Shown here: positions 56,150 to 64,000 of the stretch, in pieces
Layout: each line of letters begins with the position of its first letter
Position numbering within the stretch: position 1 is the first letter of the stretch
Origin: Medicago truncatula
Lineage: Eukaryota; Streptophyta; Magnoliopsida; Fabales; Fabaceae
NCBI RefSeq assembly: GCF_003473485.1
Contig: NC_053049.1
Coordinates: forward strand, 17,546,001 to 17,610,000
Direction: 5' to 3'
Length of the DNA: 64,000 bases
The notes under the pieces: model-generated
Told to the model about the DNA's origin: nothing
The model's input: the letters and a program-made list of their open reading frames with translations, nothing else
The model's database searches: none
Made by a program: the position numbers and the translations under genes

Positions 56150-56830
56150 AATATCTGTTTGAAATGTGTCTCAAAATTGATGTTGAAGTCTGGAACAATC
56201 GTGGCACGTTTGCAGGGCAACGTCGCACGATTGAACGGTTCAGTTTTTGGGTTGCCACTGGAAAAATTATGGCACGATCCAGGAGGAACGTGGCACGATG
56301 CAGACGGATAAGGTATAGTATTGTACTATCATCTGCCCCATCGTGGCACGATGGGCTCGAAACGTGGCACGATGCTGCGTATTCCTGAACACTATTTAAG
56401 GCTTCATTCTTCATTTTTGAGTAGAGCTTCAAGAGAGAGAAACTAGGAAAATCGAAGGAGGTAATTTTAGGGTTGAGGGTCTTTGATTAGGGTTCTCTTA
56501 GGTTGGGAAACATTTGTAAACACCTTGGGCGAGTGAAAATCATTGAGTGTCTTGTTCATTGGTGAGATTGTGAAAATGGGTAGAAATTAGGTTGTTCTTT
56601 GTGAGCTTGTTGAAGCTAATTTCTTGTAACCCATTTGTATCACTTTGTAAGAACTCTTTGATAGTGGATTGGAGAGATCAATCTCTCCCCTAGATTAGGT
56701 CAAGTTGGACCAAACTGGGCCAACACTTTGGTGTGCTTGTTTCTCTGCTCTCTTTATCTTTTGCTTGTGGTTTTGAGCTTTTCACTTTGATTACTAGATT
56801 AGATGTAGGTGTTGTTATTATTATTGTTGC
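56150..56830 (+). mobile_element. Ty1-copia LTR fragment with repeated GTGGCACGAT boxes
   Basis: The right part (56450-56830) matches the LTR of the minus-strand copia remnant at 20600-21128. The left part is a U3-like region with about six GTGGCACGAT-type boxes (near 56200, 56227, 56269, 56290, 56342 and 56365). A TATA-like CTATTTAAGG is at 56389, then a leader. The 3' end of the LTR is missing and LINE sequence follows from about 56860. Confidence 0.7.
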
Positions 56831-56859
56831 TTGTGTTTACTTTTATTATTGGTGTTGTT

Positions 56860-57210
56860 ATTATTAGATGTGAGTGAATTTTATGTTGGTGAAGCTTTTG
56901 GACTTTTATCGACTTTAGAATGGGTTCATGAACTAAATTTGGGATCTGCATATTTTTATCTTAATTCAAAGAGAGTGGTTGATAGTTTTTTGTCCCAAAG
57001 CATGATGTTACAGAGTTTGAGATAATTATACAAAAATTGGAAAACTCTGTTCACACAATATTATGAAAACTCCGGTGAAAGTTTGTGCGGAGACGAGCAA
57101 TGAGATTTCCCATAAGTTAACAAAGGCAGTCCCATTATTATCTAGTTTCCAAGGTTTCGTTAACCTACTAAATTATGTTGAACACATTTTGATCAATGAA
57201 ATGCTATAAG
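56860..57210 (+). mobile_element. LINE 3' remnant (RNase H domain)
   Basis: Frames read EAFGLLSTLEWVHELNLGSA, YFYLNSKRVVDSF and, after a one-base shift near 57100, NEISHKLTKAVPLLSSFQGF to a stop. These are the middle and end of a plant LINE RNase H domain. It is inactivated by the shift and a stop at 57022. Confidence 0.8.
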
Positions 57211-57940
57211 TCTTTTTCTCTAAAAATAAGTTATTATTTGATCCTCCCTAATAAAAAGTTATGATTTGATCCTTCGTATTTTTTCATATCATTTTAGTTC
57301 TTTTGGTCCATTTGCATATGACCTTTCTAGCTTCAGGGCTATGGTTTTATTACCATGCTAGCTCCCAATCTTTCAAATTTATGGGTTTTCATCCATGTTT
57401 GCATATGAGTCTTAAATCTAATGAAAGTCCATGTGCAAATAAACCAAAAGGACTTGAAAAAATAAAGGCCAAATACCTCATGTGTCCCTTTAAGTTAGAT
57501 GTTTATAACAAGTTAGTCCTTTAATTTTTTTTTTTTTGGTTACAAATTGTCCTTTAAGTTTTTTTTCGTTACAACGACATCCCAACTAGGTTGGCATCTT
57601 GATGAACCCCATCCTATACCGCCAAAATCAAAAACAACTTTATTAAAAAAGAGAAAAATATATACAAGAGAAGGGAGGACTAGGCCAAAACCCTCCAAGA
57701 ATAAAAAAAGAAAAGGAAAACAGAAAAAACATCAGCCTAAGGAAACATGTATCTAGACATATCACAACGATCCATAAAGAAATCAACCTTTAAGTCGGGA
57801 GGCAACACCGACAACCAAACCGCACCCTGGATCGAATGATTCATAGAAGCCGTGAATATAATCTGAAGAATGATTATATAAGCAGAATGAGAAAATTTAA
57901 GTTTTAATCTGATTTTATCTTTAGTTAAGTAATTGAGCAA
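57211..57940. other. Repeat-derived intergenic sequence
   Basis: Positions 57302-57322 (TTGGTCCATTTGCATATGAC) and 57427-57452 form a short inverted pair. Positions 57560-57850 (ACATCCCAACTAGGTTGGCATC; CTTTATTAAAAAAGAG) resemble the reverse complement of a LINE 3' UTR, but I could not confirm a protein domain. Confidence 0.35.
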
Positions 57941-57944
57941 TTGT

Positions 57945-59400
57945 TTAATCTTGGACCAGAATATTCTGGAAGTAGTTATATAATTAATAAAGTGATAATT
58001 CAACGAGGACTAGAGAACTCTGGATTAATATGGTTGTGATTAATTTGGACCAGATTATTCTGGAGAGTAATTAAATTAATTAGCAAGGTGATATTAAAGA
58101 TTATTTGTTAGGACCAGAGCACTCTGGATTGTAATGTAAAATAGATGACAAGAGTAAGGAAGAGAGAATAACACAGGAGAGTTATCTTGGTTCACCAAAT
58201 CCGGCTACTTCCAGTCCCCACACTTCGTGTGAGATTATCCACTATAGCATTCAGTTGGTAAAAACTTCTAACCAACACTATAAGGTCTTGATCACACCAG
58301 ATCAGTCTGTAACCCTTGTATTATCAACCTCAGTAGGCTTCTTACAATTCTTTGCACTAGCAAAAGAAAGGTTGGAATTTTCTATCTCAAACTATTAAGC
58401 CCAATAGACTTGAGAACTAAATTCACGCTTTGTATGGTGATTGGTTTTGTGTTGATCTTGATATCTCAACACATGAAAATTTTACAAACACAAACTCAAA
58501 GAGATAATGATACAATAAATATAGTGAGAGCTTATGGAGTTTGATTGTGTTTGTTGAAGAGCTTGATTGAGAGATTGATTGCTTTTGAGAGATAAGTGCT
58601 TTTGTATTTCAAACTCTTTCCAGAAACCTTCATTGGCCTCTTATATTTATAGAGGACGAATGGCCTCTGAGGATAGGTCATAAAAGAGCTGTTTGAATCC
58701 ATTTCAAACTAAAAATGTGCTCCAAAAGTAGCTTGGGGAACAAGTGTGCAAGCTGTCTTCAGAGAACGTTCTCAAGAATGTTTTTCAGTGATCCAACCAT
58801 AACTTGGGCATGAAGCAACACGTTTTTGTAAAGTGTCTATGAGTTGTTTGCCTATTTTCAAAAACTTGGAGGCCACTTGAGATGATGTACTCTTGATGTC
58901 ATTGCATGATGTCATAGAGTGATTCAATTAATGTTGTCATATGAAAATATCATTTGAAGAAACTTTCTTTAATGGACCTTTTTCCTTTTATTCCTTAATG
59001 GGTCGAAAATCTTATGGGGCCTATTCAGATTTTATTCCTTTGTAGTCTTGTGGCCCAAGTTCACATGTTTGTCTTTGATTGCATTGATTTATTTTTGCCA
59101 TTTAAAAGCTTTAAAAGAGTCTTTATCCTTAAGATCCTTTATTTCCATCTTTAGTGAGACAAGGAGAATCAAATTCAATTAAGATCTTTTTGATGCAGAT
59201 ATTGAATGTGTGCAAAAGTTCCCATTTGTCTATTGCTTGCTTTTGGTATCTTGATGAAAATGCTTTGTAATCATTTTGTGAGGCAAGAACGTTCTGAGGA
59301 TCATTCTCATGAAACATGCTCACAAAATTCATTAGTAGATAACAAGATAAAATTTGTTTGTTATCTTTAAAACATCAAAAGAGGATTTTGCTTTCAACAC
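57945..59400 (-). mobile_element. Ty1-copia-type LTR, minus strand
   Basis: Read on the minus strand it begins TGTTGAAAGC at 59400, has a TATA-like CTATAAATATAAG at about 58650 and U5-like text (CTCACACGAAGTGTGGGGAC, then GGTGAACCAAGATAACTCTC). It runs into a tandem pair of ~100-bp repeats at 57945-58135 holding four palindromes of the form CCAGA-N3-TCTGG. No internal domains or target duplication were found, and the 3' end is uncertain. Confidence 0.65.
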
Positions 59401-59401
59401 A

Positions 59402-59515
59402 TCATGCTTAATTGTGGAGAAGTGGGGTGTCCGGGGTTCGAACTCGAACCCCGGACCCTGCATATAAAATGCAATATCCCTATACCAACTGAGACATATA
59501 AAATATTTTTAAAGC
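59402..59515 (-). mobile_element. tRNA-derived SINE, minus strand
   Basis: On the minus strand, A box GTCTCAGTTGGTATAGGG, then GCATTTTATATGCAGGGTCC, then B box GGGTTCGAGTTCGAACC. It shares its middle (TTTTATATGCAGG) with the copy at 60890. It sits exactly against the LTR end. Confidence 0.8.
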
Positions 59516-59639
59516 GATTTTTGCATCCATCTTACCAAAACCACGAACCTTCCAATAGAAAAAATCATTGGGAAGTTGGAGATGCATCCCCCCTTGAACG
59601 GGTTTTATACGGTGGCTTCCCGATATGAAGTTGCTTCTT

Positions 59640-60425
59640 GATCTATTTTTTTTGTTTCTTAGATAAAAACCGGCGTGAATGGCATTTCAGCTGTTTTCTT
59701 ATCATAATCGCGGATTTGACTTCATAGTTCCATGTCTTGCTGAATGTTCGGATTGTTGTGTGTGTCTTCTTCATAGTTGCTTCTTGACAGTCACTTGGGA
59801 AATCACTCCGACATCTGTTGGAATGGACCGAACTAGAGTATGATCTATAGGAGGACTTGATTGCACGTCAGCATGCGCTACATCATGTTGAACCGGTGAC
59901 TCCTCCCTACCAGAAGCTGAAGAAATCAACTCATTAGAAATCACTTGCACGACATCGTGCGCTATCGGGGATGAAAGTGTAACAGTTGCATCAAGAACTA
60001 TGGGAACATCCACCACCTCCCTTGATTCTAGACTCAACTACTCTACTACAGCTGAATGCACGTCAATGTGCGCTACTTGGGGAATCAATTCCAACACAGG
60101 ACTAGTCGTCTCAGGCAAATCCACATGAGGAATTTCATCAGACACATCTTGTAGTTCAAAACTGAAAGAATTTGAAACCATTGTTGTACTTGCCACCGGT
60201 GTCTGTGTTGCTTGCATCTAGTGACTATAGTCAGCGACTTGGGCAGCAGTAGCAACAACTGATTCTTCCATATGTGCAGCTACTTCTGCCGTTGCCGGAG
60301 ATGCAAAACGCTTTAGAAGAACCCATGCCAAATGGATTCTCTTTAATAGGCACCCAATATTTCTTACTTATTTGCTTCTTGCCCTTTATAACATTTTCCT
60401 TAATACCTTACCTGCTTTCCTAGGG
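59640..60425 (-). mobile_element. LINE ORF1 remnant, minus strand
   Basis: The minus strand reads KGKKQISKKYWVPIKENPFG early, then after a frame change TMVSNSFSFELQDVSDEIPH and, past a TAG, SREVVDVPIVLDATVTLSSP to VTVKKQL-stop. A basic stretch followed by a Ser/Val/Asp-rich tail with a SNSF-LQ-V motif resembles the C-terminal part of plant LINE ORF1 (gag-like) proteins. The family call is tentative. Confidence 0.4.
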
Positions 60426-60553
60426 TTATACTGATCGTACCACCCAACACAAAATGAAGCTTTGATGAATTCCCACTAATTAATCAAAACTTTGAAAAGT
60501 GGGTCAACCGTAACAATCCTAATATATTTATTTCATTTATCTTATTTTTTAAA

Positions 60554-60700
60554 TTGTGTGATATAATCAAATGCGATTATTATTATTATTGAACAGAATG
60601 AGTGCCATTTTATTTTTAATTTGTGTGATATAATCAAATGCGATTATTTATTATTATTATTATAGAACAGAATGAATGAGTGACATTTTTATTATAATAC
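60554..60700 (+). repeat. Tandem duplication of about 75 bp
   Basis: Two units share GTGTGATATAATCAAATGCG, ATT repeats and GAACAGAATGA-GAGTG. Confidence 0.88.
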
Positions 60701-60889
60701 TTTATTATATTTATTTGATTGTAATTTTTTTTTATTATATATATATTTTTTATATTTATTTGTGCATGAATTAGTAACCATTCTCATTAAAATAATTGTA
60801 ACTGTAAAAAATGAAATAAGAAAAATATTCGTTAAAATATTTATAATTAATTTCTATCTAATAAAGTTTTTTTTTTTTTTTTTATTTAG

Positions 60890-61005
60890 CCAGGTGCACC
60901 ATGCTTAATTATGGAGAAGTTGAGTGTTCGGAGTTCGAACTCGAATCCCAGAACCTGCATATAAAATGCGATATACCTAGCAACTGAGTTAAGCTCACGG
61001 CGATC
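60890..61005 (-). mobile_element. tRNA-derived SINE, minus strand
   Basis: Minus-strand order: GTGAGCTTAACTCAGTTGC (A box), CGCATTTTATATGCAGG, and GGGATTCGAGTTCGAACTCC (B box region). The T run at 60868-60885 is outside it. Same family as 59402 and 63528. Confidence 0.85.
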
Positions 61006-61143
61006 ATCACGTGGTCTTTTATGTTTAATATTATATTACATTGGTGGTTTACGTATTTTTTAATTTTATACGAGGTACTCTTTTATGGATTCTCCGTTAC
61101 AAGACACTAATTGTCCGTTAAACACGTCACGAGGCTTATCTAA

Positions 61144-61895
61144 GGCTGTGTTTGGTAACACAAAAAAGCTAGCTTATAGCTTGTTGGACTAGCTTATAAG
61201 CTTGTTTTGATAAAATGATATGTGTTTGGTAAAAAGCTTTTCTCACTAGCTTATAGCGTTTTTTAAGAAGCTAATCCAAGTAGCTTTTTAGCTTATAGCT
61301 TGTAGCTTTTTATACTTTCTTCCCATTTTAACCTTTTCTTAATTTTATTTTATTTTATTATAATAAAAAAAACTACCCACTATCTTCTTAAACTAACCAT
61401 GTTTATCATGTATGGCTTTTTAAATTTTCTTGTCCAATTTTTTGTTTTGTTTTACTTTGCTCATAATTCATATAATATATAATTTTATATAAAATTTATA
61501 ATAGTGAATAAGCAAGTTTAGTTAAATAAAATTCATAAAAATAAAATAAATTGTTAAATAAAAAAAATCGATTGAATTCATAAATACATTTATTATTTTG
61601 TAGATGAAAATAATTTGAAATATATTTAAATATTTAAAAATAAATGTGTTAAGTAATAAAAATTATATATATGATATTAAAAAAATTAAACAAGCATGTC
61701 CTTTTATGTCATTTTATATTTATAGTCACTTCAACAGCTAATTTTACCAAACACTTTTAATTTTAATCAGCTAACTTTTCAGCTATAAGCTATCAGCTAT
61801 CAGCTATCAACCATCAGCTATAAGCTAGCTTTTCAGCTATCAGCTAGCTTATCAGCTATCAGCTAACTTATAGCTTTTTTTTACCAAACACACCC
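61144..61895. mobile_element. Tourist-like foldback MITE with TAA TSD
   Basis: Inverted ends GGCTGTGTTTGGTA and TACCAAACACACCC are flanked by TAA at 61141-61143 and 61896-61898. Internal AGCTTATAGCTT and TCAGCTATAAGCTA repeats fold on each other, with a cluster of AGCTATC repeats at 61770-61870. A 3-bp TAA duplication suits PIF/Harbinger (Tourist) elements. It has no transposase. Confidence 0.78.
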
Positions 61896-61898
61896 TAA

Positions 61899-62254
61899 AT
61901 CAGCAAAATATATAATTTTTAACAACTTTTCTTAAAAAAAAACTCAAAACTAAACAAAATAAAAATATATTCTCTTTCATCTTATAAAAACGAAAACCAT
62001 ATTCATCTCCATCCCTATATTTCTCTCAAACCAAACCATCTTCCTCTCACATCTTTTCATCTAAAAAATATCAAACAAAAACTCTTTTCTCTTGCCACAA
62101 ATTAATCAGAGATTAATTTGATGTTTCACAAATGAGAAGAACTAGGAAACGAGGAAAGGGGGAAATGAGGAAACTAAGAAAAATAAGTAAAAAAATAATA
62201 TATTTTTGCTTAATTTGATCAGCCACTTCATATGTTTAATGAACACAACGGTGG
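61899..62254. other. Intergenic, nothing recognised
   Basis: AT-rich, CT-rich near 62000-62080. No supported feature. Confidence 0.4.
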
Positions 62255-62345
62255 TCCACGTGAGCTTAGCTCAATTGGTTTGGACAATGCATAAAATATG
62301 AAAGATCTGGGATTCAAACATCGGCCACCACAAAAAAAAAAAAAA
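62255..62345 (+). mobile_element. Short tRNA-derived SINE, plus strand
   Basis: GTGAGCTTAGCTCAATTGGTT (A box) and GGGATTCAAAC (B box) are followed by a run of about 18 A. No target duplication was found. Confidence 0.75.
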
Positions 62346-62604
62346 AAAACATGTCTATGTATTAAAGCGATGGGTCATCAATAGGGTAACAATGTAAATT
62401 TTTAAAGAGATAAAAGACCAATGTAGACAAACGATAAACTTAAAAGACCATGGATGCATTTGACCTTTTTATTTCCTTGCAATTTCTTGAAATTCAGTAC
62501 AACATATTTTATTCGAGACTCGTACTATTTTCCATGTTGCTCTAACAACGAGGAAAGAAGCAACAAGTACTTAGTACAAGAGAATTTAAAATACACATAT
62601 TTTG

Positions 62605-62736
62605 CATGATACTTCCTTCGATCACATTTATATGCAAAAAAAAACTTTTTAGGTTCATTGAATAACTAATGTATCCAGTCATAATTATAGGTCAGATACA
62701 TGAGTTATTCAATATACCTAAAAAGTTGATTTTCAC
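62605..62736. mobile_element. Foldback MITE abutting the MADS stop codon
   Basis: AACTTTTTAGGTTCATTGAATAAC on the left pairs with GTTATTCAATATACCTAAAAAG on the right. The outer parts (CTTCCTTCGATCACATTTATAT left; TTTTCACTTAGTTTTTAA right) resemble the CTCCCTCCGTTTTAAAATATAAGC end of the family at 40790. The right arm appears to run across the stop codon of the MADS gene. Confidence 0.65.
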
Positions 62737-63228
62737 TTAGTTTTTAATTCCAACCACGGGCTCCTTTGCGAGGAGCATCATAGAATCTGATATATCTAAA
62801 TCACAAAGACGTGATTTTACCATATTCTTGAGCTCCATTAATGAATCTTTCCATTCCTTAGGGCTGGCTGATTTGTATTCTTTTAGCATCTCCTCATTGG
62901 CCTTATCTTCCTTTTCAGCCTCAGCTATATCAGCCATCACCTTCTCATGTTGTTGGTTCAGATCCTCTATGTTAGAGGAAGGGGTTTCTAGAACATCGTT
63001 TAGATCGAGCTCTTGTTGAAGAAATTTAGACGCAATAGCATCAACACTAGGGTGGCCAAAAGAGTAAGGTTTATTCCCGGGAGAGAATACAACAATCACA
63101 ATTTTGGTCCCACACAAGATGGCAAGCTCGTTTGCTTTTTTGAATAACCCCATTCGGCGCTTTGAGAATGTGACTTGCCTCGCCTCTGGTTTTTTCACCA
63201 TCGCAATCTCAATTTTGCGCCGACCCAT
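62737..63228 (-). CDS. Type I (M-alpha) MADS-box protein, AGL62-like
   Basis: A single exon of 163 residues starts MGRRKIEIAMVKK. The DNA-binding MADS domain spans about 1-60 (RQVTFSKRRMGLFKKANELA, then VIVVFSPGNKPYSFGHP), followed by a coiled-coil-prone acidic stretch (about 85-125) and no K domain. Intronless, K-less genes with SFGHP after the MADS box are typical of the AGL62 group, which acts in the female gametophyte and endosperm as heterodimers. The protein is shorter than usual relatives (about 200 or more residues), and its last residues and stop seem to come from a MITE arm. Expression is probably narrow; no promoter motif was identified. Confidence 0.9.
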   Translation of the reverse strand: MGRRKIEIAMVKKPEARQVTFSKRRMGLFKKANELAILCGTKIVIVVFSPGNKPYSFGHPSVDAIASKFLQQELDLNDVLETPSSNIEDLNQQHEKVMADIAEAEKEDKANEEMLKEYKSASPKEWKDSLMELKNMVKSRLCDLDISDSMMLLAKEPVVGIKN

Positions 63229-63527
63229 AATGAGTTAATTGTAAATGTTGTGGCTATATTCTATCCCTATATGTCTATATATAATGAATTAATTGTGTTT
63301 AATATTGTATTAAAATATTTTTTAATAATTTATTGTATTAATATTTCCTCAAAACAATTTTTATTTATTAAAAAGTTTATAATATCTAAATGTTTTTATA
63401 CTTTTCTTATTTTACAAATTTTCTTCTAAATATTAAATTTTTAGCCTTTTGTTTTGTTATTATTTTAAATCAATTGTGGTAATTGATAATAATTATAGGA
63501 ATACATTTTTCTTTCAAATTTTTTTTT
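63229..63527. other. Upstream region of the MADS gene
   Basis: AT-rich promoter region of the minus-strand gene. TATATATAGACA on the minus strand near 63272-63283 could be its TATA box. Confidence 0.4.
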
Positions 63528-63558
63528 GTGGTGGTGGTCGGACTCGAACCTCGGACCT

Positions 63559-63634
<76 letters not shown>

Positions 63635-63670
63635 GCATTGTTCATATTAACTGAGTTAAGCTCACGAGGA
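63528..63670 (-). mobile_element. SINE with an internal (AT)n expansion
   Basis: On the minus strand, GTGAGCTTAACTCAGTTAATATG (A box side) is separated from GGTTCGAGTCCGACC (B box side) by an AT repeat at 63562-63631. Sister copies have only TTTTATATGC there, so the microsatellite grew inside the element. The 78-codon frame across it is an artefact. Confidence 0.88.
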
Positions 63671-64000
63671 CTTTTAAAAAAATAAAAAATAGAAAAATAA
63701 CGGTAGGAACATAAAACGTAATGAAAAATAAGAAATATAAATCTTATCTTTAATACATGTATTATATATGACTTTAATTTATAGTTTGAAGCCCTATTTA
63801 GTCATTGAAAGAATTTGCAAGACCCAACTTAGACCCTGAAAAAAATAAAAACAACTTTTTATCCCAAAGAAAATAATTCGGGATAAGTTAGTTTCAACCC
63901 TTTTAAATTTTGTTTCGTTTATGAAAGAAATATGGAAGTTAGAAAAGAAGTTGAAACGAAGAGATTTTTTAATAGTTTGGCACAAGAAAACTTGAAAGGA
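63671..64000. other. Intergenic end of window
   Basis: AT-rich. TATTTAGTCATTGAAAGAATTTGC and AGACCCTGAAAAAAAT resemble repeat-arm text, but no partner is within the window. Confidence 0.35.

Noticed and set aside
56121-56432. 103- and 74-codon frames on opposite strands
   Set aside because: They lie over the repeated GTGGCACGAT boxes of an LTR and have no domain.
59402-59515. Possible tRNA gene on the minus strand
   Set aside because: A and B boxes are present but no cloverleaf with a 7-bp acceptor stem could be formed; the spacing and relatives show a SINE.
62255-62345. Possible tRNA gene on the plus strand
   Set aside because: A box, B box and a long A tail fit a SINE; anticodon and T arms do not fold.
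63449-63685. 78-codon frame with alternating Tyr-Ile
   Set aside because: Reads through the (AT)n expansion of a SINE.

Overview
This window looks like AT-rich nuclear DNA of a legume, most likely Medicago or a close relative. That placement is an inference from GT-AG introns, plant gene families (CYP76-type P450, F-box with associated domain, prohibitin, type I MADS, VSP/acid phosphatase, RTM2-like), legume-type SINEs, LINEs and LTRs, and long TG-rich repeat tracts. There is no operon, CRISPR array or other prokaryote-like system, and I found no credible tRNA or rRNA gene; the tRNA-like stretches are SINEs.

Layout. 0-6.5 kb: a copy of an acid-phosphatase intron, a LINE tail and a nest of foldback transposons ending in a SINE with a perfect 16-bp target duplication. 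6.6-9 kb: first CYP76-like P450, with a Mutator-type foldback element in its intron. 10.2-11.7 kb: a broken F-box gene, then about 2.4 kb of its 3' flank. 14.1-15.8 kb: a stray acid-phosphatase exon 2 with intron sequence. 16.8-19 kb: second P450, about 93% identical in protein to the first. 20.3-21.1 kb: a Ty1-copia remnant. 21.1-23.6 kb: a second copy of the F-box 3' flank with no F-box gene. 24-25.5 kb: RTM2-like gene. 26.3-27.2 kb: hAT element with a Stowaway-like element inside. 28.5-31.9 kb: intact acid phosphatase. 32.4-37.5 kb: LTR-like material, a solo copia LTR with target duplication, and a mosaic of locally copied pieces. 38.6 and 39.5-40.2 kb: SINE and LINE. 42-44.4 kb: membrane-anchored pseudokinase. 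46.2-47.4 kb: degenerate coding sequence. 47.8-51.4 kb: prohibitin. 52.1-55.2 kb: inverted, intact F-box gene with its 3' flank. 55.8-60.4 kb: a phenylalanyl-tRNA synthetase exon fragment, LTRs and LINE pieces. 60.9-64 kb: SINEs, a Tourist-like element and a type I MADS gene.

The genes do not form a pathway. The main theme is local shuffling. Three modules (acid-phosphatase exon 2/intron 2, the CYP76-like P450, and the F-box gene with its 3' flank) recur in different combinations and orientations over 55 kb, and they are at different stages of decay. The most useful observations are transposon insertions dated by empty sites in paralogues, a tandemly duplicated splice acceptor in prohibitin, a minisatellite-driven frameshift in an F-box gene, a MADS gene whose stop codon seems to lie in a MITE arm, and a captured synthetase exon. 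I see no convincing wholly new biological system.
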